A stretch of 64,000 nt of DNA from Bathymodiolus brooksi (lineage: Eukaryota; Mollusca; Bivalvia; Mytilida; Modiolidae), in the NCBI GenBank assembly GCA_963680875.1, contig OY804588.1, positions 72,626,829-72,690,828 of the forward strand, given 5' to 3'. Numbering within the stretch: the first letter of the stretch is position 1; each line of letters begins with the position of its first letter. Position numbers and translations under genes: made by a program. Under the pieces are notes generated by a model. That model had not been told where the DNA came from. It ran no database searches and saw only the letters and a list, made by a program, of their open reading frames with translations. Positions 35,315 to 47,032 of the stretch are shown here, one piece after another.

Positions 35315-38300
35315 CAAGGTTGTATAGCTATATCTCAGCAAGGTTGTACAGCTACATCTCAGCAAGGTTGTATAGCTACATCTCAGCAAAATTGTATAGC
35401 TACATCTCAGTAAGATTGTATAGCTACATCTCAGCAAAGTTGTATAGCTACATCTCAGTAAGATTGTATAACTACATCTCAGCAAGATTGTATAACTACA
35501 CCTCAGCAAGGTTGTATAGCTACATCTCAGCAAGGTTGTATAGCTACATCTCAGTAAGATTGTATAACTACATCTCAGCAAGATTGTATAACTACATCTC
35601 AGCAAGGTTGTATAGCTACATCTCAGCAAGGTTGTATAGCTACATCTCAGCAAGATTGTATAGCTACATCTCAGCAAGATTGTATAGCTACATCTCAGCA
35701 AAGTTGTATAGCTACATCTCAGTAAGATTGTATAACTACATCTCAGCAAGATTGTATAACTACATCTCAGCAAGGTTGTATAGCTACATCTCAGCAAGGT
35801 TGTATAGCTACATCTCAGCAAAGTTGTATAACTACATCTCAGCAAGATTGTATAAATACATCTCAGCAAAGTTGTATAGCTACATCTCAGCAAGGTTGTA
35901 CAGCTACATCTCAGCAAGGTTGTATAGCTACATCTCAGCAAGATTGTATAGCTACATCTCAGCAAGATTGTATAAATACATCTCAGCAAGATTGTATAGC
36001 TACATCTCAGCAAGGTTGTATAGCTACATCTCAGCAAGGTTGTATAGCTACATCTCAGCAAGATTGTATAAATACATCTCAGCAAGATTGTATAGCTACA
36101 TCTCAGCAAGGTTGTATAGCTACATCTCAGCAAGGTTGTATAGCTACATCTCAGCAAGATTGTATAACTACATCTCAGAAACATTGTATAACTACATCTC
36201 AGCAAGATTGTATAACTACATCTCAGCAAGATTGTATAGTGTACAACTCAGCAAGGTTGTAAAGCTACATCTCAGCAAAGTTGTATAGCTACATCTCAGC
36301 AAGGTTGTATATCTACATCTCAGTAAGGTTGTATAACTACATCTCAGTAAGATTGTATAACTACACCTCAGCAAGGTTGTATAGCTACATCTCGGCAAGA
36401 TTATATAACTACATCTCAGCAAGATTGTATAACTACATCTCAGCAAGATTGTATAGCTACATCTCAGCAAGATTGTATAACTACATCTCGGCAAGGTTGT
36501 ACAGCTACATCTCAGCAAGATTGTATAACTACATCTCAGCAAAGTTGTATAGCTACATCTCAGCAAAGTTGTATAACTACACCTCAGCAAGATTGTATAA
36601 CTACATCTCAGCAAGGTTGTATAACTACATCTCAGTAAGATTGTATAGCTACATCTCAGCAAAGTTGTATAGCTACATCTCAGCAAGGTTGTATAACTAC
36701 ATCTCAGCAAAGTTGTATAGCTACATCTCAGCAAGATTGTATAACTACATCTCAGCAAAGTTGTATAGCTACATCTCAGCAAAGTTGTATAGCTACATCT
36801 CAGCAAAGTTGTATAACTACATCTCAGCAAGATTGTATAACTACATCTCAGCAAGGTTGTATAACTACATCTCAGTAAGATTGTATAGCTACATCTCAGC
36901 AAAGTTGTATAGCTACATCTCAGCAAGGTTGTATAGCTACATCTCAGCAAGGTTGTATAACTACATCTCAGCAAGATTGTATAACTACATCTCAGCAAGA
37001 TTGTATAGCTACATCTCGGCAAGGTTGTACAGCTACATCTCAGCAAGGTTGTATAGCTACATCTCAGCAAAGTTGTATAACTACATCTCAGCAAGATTGT
37101 ATAACTACATCTCAGCAAGGTTGTATAACTACATCTCAGTAAGATTGTATAGCTACATCTCAGCAAAGTTGTATAGCTACATCTCAGCAAGGTTGTATAG
37201 CTACATCTCAGCAAGGTTGTATAACTACATCTCAGTAAGATTGTATAGCTACATCTCGGCAAGTTGTATAGCTACATCTCGGCAAGGTTGTATAGCTACA
37301 TCTCAGCAAGATTGTATAACTACATCTCAGCAAGATTGTATAGCTACATCTCAGCAAGGTTGTACAGCTACATCTCAGCAAGGTTGTATAGCTACATCTC
37401 AGCAAGATTGTATAACTACATCTCAGCAAGATTGTATAGCTACATCTCAGCAAAGTTGTATAGCTACAACTCAGCAAGGTTGTATAACTACATCTCAGCA
37501 AAGTTGTATAACTACATCTCAGCAAGGTTGTATAGCTATATCTCAGCAAGATTGTATAGCTACATCTCAGCAAGATTGTACAGCTACATCTCAGCAAGGT
37601 TGTATAGCTACATCTCAGCAAGATTGTATAAATACATCTCAGCAAAGTTGTATAACTACATCTCAGCAAGGTTGTATAGCTATATCTCAGCAAGATTGTA
37701 CAGCTACATCTCAGCAAGATTGTATAGCTACATCTCAGTAAGATTGTATAAATACATCTCAGCAAGGTTGTATAGCTACATCTCAGTAAGATTGTATAGC
37801 TACATCTCAGTAAGATTGTATAGCTATATCTCAGCAAAGTTGTATAGCTACATCTCAGCAAGGTTGTATAGCTACACCTCAGCAAGGTTGTATAGCTACA
37901 TCTCAGTAAGATTGTATAGCTACATCTCAGCAAAGTTGTATAGCTACATCTCAGCAAGGTTGTATAACTACATCTCAGCAAAGTTGTATAGCTACATCTC
38001 AGCAAGATTGTATAACTACATCTCAGCAAAGTTGTATAGCTACATCTCAGCAAAGTTGTATAGCTACATCTCAGCAAAGTTGTATAACTACATCTCAGCA
38101 AGATTGTATAACTACATCTCAGCAAGGTTGTATAACTACATCTCAGTAAGATTGTATAGCTACATCTCAGCAAAGTTGTATAGCTACATCTCAGCAAGGT
38201 TGTATAACTACATCTCAGCAAGATTGTATAACTACATCTCAGCAAGATTGTATAGCTACATCTCGGCAAGGTTGTACAGCTACATCTCAGCAAGGTTGTA

Positions 38301-41300
38301 TAGCTACATCTCAGCAAAGTTGTATAACTACATCTCAGCAAGATTGTATAACTACATCTCAGCAAGGTTGTATAACTACATCTCAGTAAGATTGTATAGC
38401 TACATCTCAGCAAAGTTGTATAGCTACATCTCAGCAAGGTTGTATAGCTACATCTCAGCAAGGTTGTATAACTACATCTCAGTAAGATTGTATAGCTACA
38501 TCTCGGCAAGTTGTATAGCTACATCTCGGCAAGGTTGTATAGCTACATCTCAGCAAGATTGTATAACTACATCTCAGCAAGATTGTATAGCTACATCTCA
38601 GCAAGGTTGTACAGCTACATCTCAGCAAGGTTGTATAGCTACATCTCAGCAAGATTGTATAACTACATCTCAGCAAGATTGTATAGCTACATCTCAGCAA
38701 AGTTGTATAGCTACAACTCAGCAAGGTTGTATAACTACATCTCAGCAAAGTTGTATAACTACATCTCAGCAAGGTTGTATAGCTATATCTCAGCAAGATT
38801 GTATAGCTACATCTCAGCAAGATTGTACAGCTACATCTCAGCAAGGTTGTATAGCTACATCTCAGCAAGATTGTATAAATACATCTCAGCAAAGTTGTAT
38901 AACTACATCTCAGCAAGGTTGTATAGCTATATCTCAGCAAGATTGTACAGCTACATCTCAGCAAGATTGTATAGCTACATCTCAGTAAGATTGTATAAAT
39001 ACATCTCAGCAAGGTTGTATAGCTACATCTCAGTAAGATTGTATAGCTACATCTCAGTAAGATTGTATAGCTATATCTCAGCAAAGTTGTATAGCTACAT
39101 CTCAGCAAGGTTGTATAGCTACACCTCAGCAAGGTTGTATAGCTACATCTCAGCAAGGTTGTATAGCTACATCTCAGTAAGATTGTATAACTACATCTCA
39201 GCAAGGTTGTATAGCTACATCTCGGCAAGATTGTATAGCTACATCTCAGCAAGGTTGCATAGTGTACATCTCAGCAAGGTTGTATGGTGTACATCTCAGT
39301 AAGGTTGTATAGCTACATTTCAGCAAGGTTGTATAACTACATCTCAATAAGATTGTATAACTACATCTCAGCAAGGTTGTATAGCTACATCTCAGCAAGA
39401 TTGTATAGCTACATCTCAGCAAGGTTGCATAGTGTACATCTCAGCAAGGTTGTATAGCTACATCTCAGCAAGGTTGTATAGCTACATCTCAGCAAGGTTG
39501 TATAGCTACATCTCAGCAAGGTTGTATGGTGTACATCTCAGCAAGGTTGTATAGCTACATCTCAGCAAAGTTGTATAGCTACATTTAAGCAAAGTTGTAG
39601 AGTGTACATCTCAGCATGGTTGTATAGCTACATTTCAGCAAGGTTGTATAACTACATCTCAGTAAGATTGTATAACTACATCTCAGCAAGGTTGTATAGC
39701 TACATCTCAGCAAGGTTGTATAGCCACATGTACATCTCAGCAAGGTTGTATAGTGTACATCTGAGCAAGATTGTATAGTGTACATCTCAGCAAGATTGTA
39801 TAGATTACATCTCAGCAAGATTGTATAGTGTACATCTCAGCAAGGTTGTATAGCTACATCTCAGCATGGTTGTATAGTGTACATCTCAGCAAGGTTGTAT
39901 AGCTACATTTCAGCAAGATTGTACAACTACATCTAAGCAAGGTTGTATAACTACATCTCAGCAAGGTTGTAAGGCTACATCTCAGTAAGGTTGTATAGTT
40001 ATATATCAGCAAGGTTGTATAGCTACATCTCAGCAAGGTTGTATAGCTACATCTCAGTAAGATTGTATAGCTACATCTCAGCAAGGTTGTATAGCTACAT
40101 CTCAGCAAGGTTGTATAGTGTACATCTCAGCAAGGTTGTATAGCTACATCTCAGCAAGGTTGTATAGTGTACATCTCAGCAAGGCTGTATAGTGTACATC
40201 TCAGCATGGTTGTAAAGCTACATCTCAGCAAGGTTGTATAGCTACATCTCAGCAAGGTTGTATAGCTGCATCTCAGCATGGTTGTATAGTGTACATCTCA
40301 GCAAGGTTGTATAGCTACATCTCAGCATGGTTGTATAGTGTACATCTCAGCAAGGTTGTATAGCTACATTTCAGCAAGATTGTACAACTACATCTCAGCA
40401 AGGTTGCATAGCTACATCTCAGTAAGATTGTATAGCTACGTCTCAGCAAAGTTGTATAGCTACGTCTCAGCAAGATTGTATAGCTACATCTCAGCAAGGC
40501 TGTATAGTGTACATCTTAGCAAAGTTGTATAGCTACATCTCAGAAAGGTTGTATAGCTAACTCTCAGCATGGTTGTATAGCTACATCTCAGCAAGGTTGC
40601 ATAGCTACATCTCAGCAAGGTTGTATAGTGTACATCTCAGCAAGATTGTATAGTGTACATCGCAGAAAGGTTGTATAGCGTACATCTCAGCAAGGTTGTA
40701 AAGCTACATCTCAGCAAGGTTGTATAGCTACATCTCAGCAGGGTTGTATAGCTACATCTCAGCAAGGTTGCATAGCTACATCTCAGTAAGGTTGTATAGT
40801 TACATCTCAGCAAGGTTGTATAGCTACATCTCAGCAAGATTGTATAACTACATCTCAGCAAGGTTGCATAGCTACATCTCAGCAAGGTTGCATAGCTACA
40901 TCTCAGCAAGGTTGTATAGCTACATCTCAGCAAGGTTGTATAGTGTACATCTCAGCAAGGTTGTATAACTACATCTCAGCAAGATTGTATAACAACATCT
41001 CAGCAAGGTTGTATAGTGTACATCTCAGCAAGGTTGTATAGTGTACATCTCAGCAAGATTGTATAGCTACATCTCAGCAAGGCTGTATAGTGTACATCTC
41101 AGCAAGGATGCATAGCAACATCTCAGCAAGGTTGTATAGTGTACATCTTAGCAAGATTGTATAACTACATCTCAGCAAGGCTGTATAGCTACATCTCAGC
41201 AAGGCTGTATAGTGTACATCTCAGCAAGGTTGTATAGCAACATCTCAGCAAGATTGCATAGCAACATCTCAGCAAGGTTGTATAGTGTACATCTCAGCAA

Positions 41301-41612
41301 GGTTGTATAGCTACATCTCAGCAAGGCTGTATAGTGTACATCTCAGCAAGGTTGTATAGTGTACATCTCAGCAAGGTTGTATAGCGTACATCTCAGCAAG
41401 GTTGTAAAGCTACATCTCAGTAAGGTTGTATAGCTACATCTCAGCAAGGCTGTATAGTGTACATCTCAGCAAGGTTGTACAGCTACATCTCGGCAAGGTT
41501 GTAAAGCTACATCTCAGAAAGGTTGTATAGCTACATCTCAGTAGGGGTGTATAGCTACATCCCAGCAAGGCTATATAGCTACATCCCAGCAAGGCTATAT
41601 AGCTACATCTCT
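35315..41612. repeat. 24-bp satellite, ~260 copies, 6.3 kb
   Basis: Unit GGTTGTATAGCTACATCTCA plus GCAA, with GCT/ACT/AAT, AAGG/AAGA/AAAG and CAGC/CAGT variants. From about 39.25 kb onward a 25-bp variant (TATAGTGTACATCTC) becomes common. The 24-bp period lacks stops in most frames, giving open frames up to 574 codons on + and 425 on - that encode only 8-residue repeats (LYSYISAR, CIATSQQG, LLRCSYTT). I do not call these genes. A long higher-order duplication lies at about 36.63-39.15 kb. Confidence 0.97.
36632..39149. repeat. Higher-order tandem duplication of ~1.25 kb within the 24-bp satellite
   Basis: Two adjacent blocks, about 36632-37902 and 37903-39149, share the same order of variant units. 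Both contain the single-base-deleted unit CTCGGCAAGTTGTATAG (37255 and 38502, 1247 bp apart) and the same 39-unit tail ending at stops 37739-37741 and 38986-38988. The second block lacks one 24-bp unit near its start (offset 1271 before, 1247 after). Confidence 0.9.
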
Positions 41613-41864
41613 GTACTGTTTGAAGATACACCTATCTGTAACACGAATAACTGCATTCCTAAACCACTGGCGGTCCACGTAGGCAACCGATTCCTGCAGC
41701 TGGTTGGTGTTGTCACAGTCTCTGATGTGTGCTGATGGCAGGAAACGCAGAGCTAGTAAATGGCGGATGTAGATGTGGCTGGCTGCTGTTGTCGGTAAGC
41801 TCGGACAAAACCATATCGTGGGATACCTAACCAGACACCTGAAATACGGTAATATAACATACAC
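41613..41864 (-). pseudogene. Transposase-like fragment (possibly MULE type), truncated by the satellite
   Basis: On the minus strand a frame runs from an acceptor-like TATTTCAG near 41845 to the satellite edge. Readable parts are LALRFLPSAHIRDC, then LQESVAYVDRQWFRN. The pattern LP-x2-HI followed by L..-V-x-YVDxxW resembles a region of MULE-type transposases (those with FLYWCH zinc fingers) shortly before a conserved RTNND-EGWH segment. That segment is absent here: the frame passes into satellite bases and stops. This is a tentative match from memory. It may instead be an exon of an unknown gene. Composition is more GC-rich than its surroundings. Confidence 0.35.
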
Positions 41865-42852
41865 TAATCATATTTAAGTCAAAATTTAATATAATCTGAA
41901 ATGGAAAGCAGATATATGATAAAAAAAAATTAAATTAAAATATTATATAAATATAATAAAACATTTTTCTAAACACACTTTGGTATCTTCAAACTCTTCT
42001 TAATATGATATTTAAAATTGCAAAAGAAAAGAACTTTCTTAATTAATTAAAGGTCATATTTTTTTAATTAACACTTTTCCATATAATTACTTCTTTAATT
42101 TAGACCAAGGCCCACTTTTAGAGCGAACGAATCTAGAGCGAACGGACTCAGGACGAATATGTAATTAGGGCGAACGGATCCAAAACCTGTGTTATCCGAT
42201 ATGTGTCTCTGAAAAAATCCACTCCTCGTATGCCGTACCCTGCTGTAGACTGAACGAAGGCAAATAAATTGCATAAATTAATAATAATTGCGATGAAATT
42301 AGCTGTTCCTATTATTAATAAACACCCAGTTGTAAATACAAATATTGCCATTGACATGTTAGTGGAGGTCTAAATGTATGTATCTATAAATAGGAACTAT
42401 GATACGTGCGCAACGTACTTTCGTTTTGATTTCGACTACCCACGCCACATGCACTAACAAGATATTAAATCAATAACAATGTCATAAAGTCAAAGAAAAT
42501 AAAATATTGTCATTGTTTGCATTAATACATTGTATTTACTCTTCGTATATTACCGAGTTGATACTATTTATAGAATTAATTTTGATAGAGCGTTTTCGGT
42601 TTACAAGTTAGTCGTTGCTGATTGGTTAAGATTTGATTGGTTATTGATTGGTTAAGATCTGATGTAAACAAATAAAATGGAGTTGCACAGACTGTAGTTT
42701 GTAAATAGACAATATTAAAAGATGCAGGTCTTTGGTAATTAATTAGCTATGTGTTATTTGTTTTCAAAATATGAGATTCTTATCAGAAGAAAAAAGCGTT
42801 ATTTCTCGTCAACTAGCATGAAAATGGTTCTGTTGTCTGTATCTGTATTGAG
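41865..42852. other. AT-rich intergenic sequence
   Basis: At 42115-42175 the motif AGAGCGAACGGA or close variants occurs four times. Short open frames on both strands have no recognisable domains. Nothing else was seen. Confidence 0.6.
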
Positions 42853-42854
42853 TA

Positions 42855-43349
42855 CAGAGATATGTCACATGCCAAAAGTATTCGGTCACTGTAATTTTTT
42901 ACTATATATTTCATATAAAACCACAATTTTTGAAAACATTATTCCAAAGTAAATTCTTGCTCGATTTTGATGAAATTTTTACCAACAGAAGCGAGAACGT
43001 ACGTAGTTTTCTGTGATTAGTTTAAAATATTGTTCGGGAGCACAGATTTTAAATGTTCATGATTTAAACACAAACTTACATTATTTGTCTTCAAATATAC
43101 TATCATTGTATTGTATTTTTGACGTTCAAAATTTATGTTTGTGTTTAAATCGTGAACGCATAAAAATTATAGATTATAAATTTATGCTAAAATTACAGTG
43201 TAAAACTACATTTAATTCTGTTTTTTTGGTAAAAAAATCATCAAAATCGAACAAGAGTCGACTTTGGAATAATGTTTTTAAAAAATGTGGTTTTACATGA
43301 AATATATAGTAAAAAATCACAGTGACCGAATACTTTTGGCACGTCTCTG
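42855..43349. mobile_element. 495-bp palindromic TIR element with TA duplication (mariner-type MITE)
   Basis: Left end CAGAGATATGTCACATGCCA then AAAGTATTCGGTCACTGT. Right end ACAGTGACCGAATACTTTTG then GCACGTCTCTG. TA flanks both sides (42853-42854, 43350-43351). Arms extend inwards through ATATATTTCAT, AAACCACA, AACATTATTCCAAAG and TCGATTTTGATGA, so most of the element folds back. A related fragment (CAGTGACATGATACTTTTTG) lies at about 3150-3172. The two + strand ORFs here are by-products. Confidence 0.88.
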
Positions 43350-43398
43350 TACGTTGTAGTTCTCGGAAAACGTTTTTTAGATCGAGAGGCGCCTGGAT

Positions 43399-43662
43399 TT
43401 ATTGACGCTGGGCCGCTAGGGCAGTCTTGAATGCCTCAAGGGACTTTGCGTATGCAACCGTGTCTGGTAGATGGTTCCAACGTATGACGGTGTCCACGAA
43501 GAAGCTGTTCTGATATTGAGCTGTCATACTATTTGGGATGGTCGAGCACTTTGTGTTGTTAGTTTTTTGTTTTTCGACTGGGTTGCAGATGGTTACACAT
43601 AGATACGATAACGTAACCCTCATTCTGCTTGTGCTCCAGTTAGGGTTACGAATCGGTCCCAT
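43399..43662 (-). pseudogene. Non-LTR reverse transcriptase, C-terminal fragment
   Basis: An 87-codon minus frame ends with YQNSFFVDTVIRWNHLPDTV, then SLEAFKTAL and a stop. The pattern Y-x-NSFF..TI..WN.LPD.V ... S..AFK..L is the typical C-terminal end of reverse transcriptases of jockey/CR1-like non-LTR elements. No catalytic YADD domain precedes it, so only the 3' end is present. Its upstream part shares an inverted ~70-bp repeat with 44492-44565. Confidence 0.7.
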
Positions 43663-44240
43663 TCAACGTATTAGAGCAAATTAAAATTTTCGTTAAGTGA
43701 ATATTTCAACTCTCTTTTTGCATATCTGGTCATAACTTATTATTCCCTACAATTTTTAAGTAATGGCGATACGAAATAAGTGTTACAATACCTGTTTCTA
43801 CCTTCACGATCGATTTAGTATTCGAAAATTGTTTCTTGTCCGCCATGGCACCTTACGTATACTCTTGTGATGGGCGGAGCCTATCCATATATGGATCTGA
43901 ATGCCAAATATAAAAACTTACTACGATGTTAAATACTATGATTGATCCAAATAAAATGTATGGATATCTCCAAAACGAGGCAAGTGCACGTGAAATAGCA
44001 ACTTGTAAACAAAATGTCGGACAGAAAGAAGATTTCAATCATTCAAATTTTCAGATGGATATAAGTCTACCATGGATTGATGCAGCGTTTACTTAACACC
44101 TCAAGCTTTACCTAAATATATTTATCTTTCACCCCCGTTAATTTTTCCAACCACTTACAACGTATCTATATCTGTATGGTACCGGAAATGAACTCGGGTA
44201 ATGAGTATAACTTATCCGGGGAGTGTGTGCGGTAGGTTGT
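43663..44240. other. Intergenic sequence between two RT fragments
   Basis: No gene, RNA or repeat was recognised. Confidence 0.5.
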
Positions 44241-44531
44241 TTAGTCGCGCGACGATGTTAAGGCCGTCTTGAATGCTGTTACAGTTTTGCAATGTACAGC
44301 ACTGTCAGATAGGTTGTTCCAATCTTTGATTGTTTTAGGAAAATAAGAGTTTTTATATATATCAGTGTTTGTTGATAGCACTTTTATCTGTCTGTTATTT
44401 GAATTTCTGCTTGGTCTGCTGTTAAAGGTGATATCAACGGAATTAGGACAAAAAACCGCCCGGTGTGAATCACTCCGGGCGCTGCTCCCATACGTTGAAT
44501 GGGACCGATTCGTAACCCTCGCTGGGAGCAA
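44241..44531 (-). pseudogene. Second non-LTR reverse transcriptase C-terminal fragment
   Basis: The minus frame reads a basic stretch, then YKNSYFPKTIKDWNNLSDSA and TVTAFKTALTSS before its stop. It is the same C-terminal motif as at 43399-43662 but a different, divergent copy. The N-terminal part of this frame overlaps a sequence (44492-44565) found inverted at 43600-43672. Confidence 0.7.
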
Positions 44532-44806
44532 AAGTGGACTGAGGGTTACGTTATCGTATCTAGGTTTTATTTGCCTTTTACCCTCGCTGAATGTGACAAA
44601 TGGTGGAATAATAGGATCTAAGGCAAAATCGTGCTGTAATGGAGTGTAACACCACTTTCTGAAGGTAAGATGGTTATGAATGAATAGAAAAATGATTGGT
44701 GAAGCGATTTATATAAGGGTTTCTGATAGCAAATAAAATCCAATAGCCACGAAACGTGGAAATGTGCCGACCCAGAGCTGGAGAGGCAAATCCGCTGTTT
44801 TCCATA

Positions 44807-45081
44807 TGTATAGCGCTCTGACGTCCAACGGCTACAGAAAATCCATAAAAGCCGTTAGATGGCAGAGGAATCTCGGACTAGGGTGGAAAGCACTGAAGGC
44901 CCTGATCATAGAAAAAAATTACAATTTAATCTGGGACTGCAAAATATGTGAAACTGACTTGCATGCCAAAGAGTCAATTTTCTGTGATTACTGTTTAGTG
45001 TGGTTCCATCTAAAATGTACCAACCTTAAAAAACAGCCAAAATCAACCTATTGGTGTTGTAGGCAATGCATCAAAATGTAA
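44807..45081 (+). CDS. Small PHD-finger protein ORF
   Basis: From ATG 44807 the frame gives 91 residues ending in TAA. The frame is open further upstream to at least 44764 but without an earlier in-frame ATG, so an upstream exon or a lost start is possible. Residues near the C-terminus form a complete C4HC3 pattern: CKIC, 11 residues, CDYC, LVWFH, LKC, then WC-CRQC. This fits a PHD zinc finger, a module that usually reads histone tails. It is preceded by a basic segment (NGYRKSIKAVRWQRN) and WKALKALIIEKN. I recall similar short PHD ORFs in molluscan genomes, some probably linked to mobile elements, so gene or transposon remnant cannot be decided. The -20 region has no recognisable promoter. 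Confidence 0.5.
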
Positions 45082-45682
45082 AATTCATTTGTGATCATTT
45101 GTGGACTTTTGCTTTGACAGTTTTTTGCATTGCATTGTTTTTATATTTCAGATATTTTATCAAAATTTAAACTTCATACTTTTAAAATCTTCTAGCATTT
45201 TAAATGATTTTTAGAAGCTTTTTAAAAAAACTTTAATCATGCTTTTTACGATTATCAAAATTGTATTTTATTGTTTTTATCAAGGACGTACATGTTGTAT
45301 ATAGAATATATATACGTCCTTGTTTTTATGTAATATTTTATTCTATGATGATAAATTATATGTTGTGCATATGAAGAAATGTATATAGATCTATATAATA
45401 CAATAAATATATATGATTAATTACAACATTATCTTTCTTTTTACGCTTTTAAATGTATATAGACTTTCACGACTAAATAATGAATTTTAATAGCACAGGC
45501 ATGATTTTTTAATGTATGGATGCTACGTTTGAGGAAATTTGTATGGGTGCGGCTGTGGACGTTACCTGTATATATATATATATATATATATATGTAAATA
45601 CATCTTGGATTTTAACATTCGCGATACATGTATATCCATTATGGAGTGCTCCGAAATAGAGCGGAGGACAATACTTGTAGAA
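45082..45682. other. AT-rich flank with (TA)n microsatellite and a small hairpin
   Basis: An inverted repeat CAAGGACGTACATG / TATACGTCCTTG lies at 45283-45324. A (TA)n tract lies at about 45571-45593. No gene was seen. Confidence 0.65.
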
Positions 45683-45835
45683 GAAGTTGTAAGAATAGGC
45701 TCTAGAGGCTATTCTAATTCTTACAACATATTTAATCTACAGGTAATAATTATTCATTTCTCATTATCTAATCCATAATATTATTTGTTGTAAGAATAAG
45801 ATTCATGGCTATTCTTACAACAATTTGTTGAAAAT

Positions 45836-46973
45836 TGTTGTAAGAATAGACACTGCCTAAACTAAACATTAAAAGAAACAATATTTGTAGGGTCCCTGTA
45901 AAGTGAGAAACGAAGCAAAATCTGTAAACTGAAATGAAACAAAACAGAATATGTAAACTGAGAAACGAAATGAGATCATTCAATAAATTTAAAAAAAAAA
46001 AAAATCATTCCTGAACATCTGCGTCCGTTTAAGCTATATTCAAATCGAATCAAATCTTTATTAAACCCAATATAAGGGGCCCATGAAGGGCATACAAATA
46101 TAACACAAAGAAAATTATCACACACACACATACATTTAGACTATATAATGATTATAATGATCTATATATATATACGTCTGAAAATTAAACCAAACAGTGT
46201 TAGAATTAGATTTTAGAGCTGTCAAATTTTTGTTCTTCCCTCGACGGGATTTGAACCCACACCATTGATACACTGCAGCACCATTCGCTTAGCCTTACGT
46301 CCAGCGCCCTAGACCACTCGACTACATCCACTCCCTTAAAAAGGAGCTTCAATAATCGTAGTGTTACCTTTTCTCGTAAGGCAAATCTAGGGATACACGT
46401 AAGACATGTGTATAAGCGTGTGTAGATGGTACATATATACTTAATATTATAATTTGACAGCAATCTAACTCAGCAATTTTTAATATATTGTATAGGATAA
46501 TGAAGAATTCATTATACAGTCACAGGAAATAAAGTATATTATACAAACGTCTAGAAGCAAGTGACAACCATACAATATATCTGTCCCACTGGATCTCAAA
46601 GTTACTAAGGATACTAGGTTAATACAGATCATTATAATCATTATATAGTCTAAATGTATGTGTGTGTGTGTGATAATTTTCTTTGTGTTATATTTGTATG
46701 CCCTTCATGGGCCCCTTATTTTGGGTTTAATAAAGATTTGATTTGATTTGAATATAGCTTAAACGGATGCAGATGTTCAGGAATGATTTTTTTTTTTTTT
46801 AGAATTTATTGAATGATCTCGTTTCGTTTCTCAGTTTACATATTCTGTTTCGTTTCGTTTCAGTTTACAGATTTTGCTTCGTTTCGTTGTGTTTCGTTTC
46901 TCACTTTACAGGGACCCTACAAATATTGTTTCTTTTAATGTTTTCTTTAGGCAGTGTCTATTCTTACAACAAT
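45836..46973. mobile_element. 1.14-kb fold-back element with ~330-bp inverted arms
   Basis: The left arm 45836-46163 and the right arm 46627-46973 are reverse complements with few differences. Both carry TTGTTGTAAGAATAGACACT at the outer tip, GGGTCCCTGTAAAGTGAGAA, a poly(A)/poly(T) run of about 13, and CATGAAGGGCATACAAATAT. Each arm also holds AATAAAG followed by (GATTT)n, a tail typical of non-LTR 3' ends. The 463-bp spacer contains a tRNA-like sequence. The outer motif TTGTTGTAAGAATAG also appears inverted at 45683-45726 and 45784-45823. Confidence 0.85.
46240..46332 (-). ncRNA. tRNA-like sequence (tRNA pseudogene or SINE head)
   Basis: On the minus strand: GTAGTCGAGTGGTCTAGGGC then GCTGGACG, a variable-arm-like segment, and GTGGGTTCAAATCCCG. 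The A box (TGGTCTAGGGCGC, 46304-46316) and B box (GGTTCAAATCC, 46247-46257) match pol III consensus and the head resembles type II (Leu/Ser) tRNAs. The acceptor arms and anticodon stem do not pair properly, so a functional tRNA is unlikely. Confidence 0.6.
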
Positions 46974-47032
46974 ATATATATATATATAAATGTGAAATGC
47001 TAGAGGAAGAGAACCAGTCAGTATTAAAAGAT

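Noticed and set aside
35266..39302. Long + and - frames of 250-574 codons in the 24-bp satellite
   Set aside because: Eight-residue repeats in several frames on both strands, dictated by a stop-free 24-bp unit. No unique sequence or gene signals.
42148..43300. Short hydrophobic frames at 42148-42357, 42749-42952 and 43013-43300
   Set aside because: The last two lie largely in the arms of the palindromic MITE at 42855-43349 and the first has no family resemblance. They are AT-rich chance frames.
46240..46332. Functional tRNA-Leu or tRNA-Ser gene
   Set aside because: A and B boxes are good but the acceptor and anticodon stems do not pair. It was kept only as a tRNA-like sequence.
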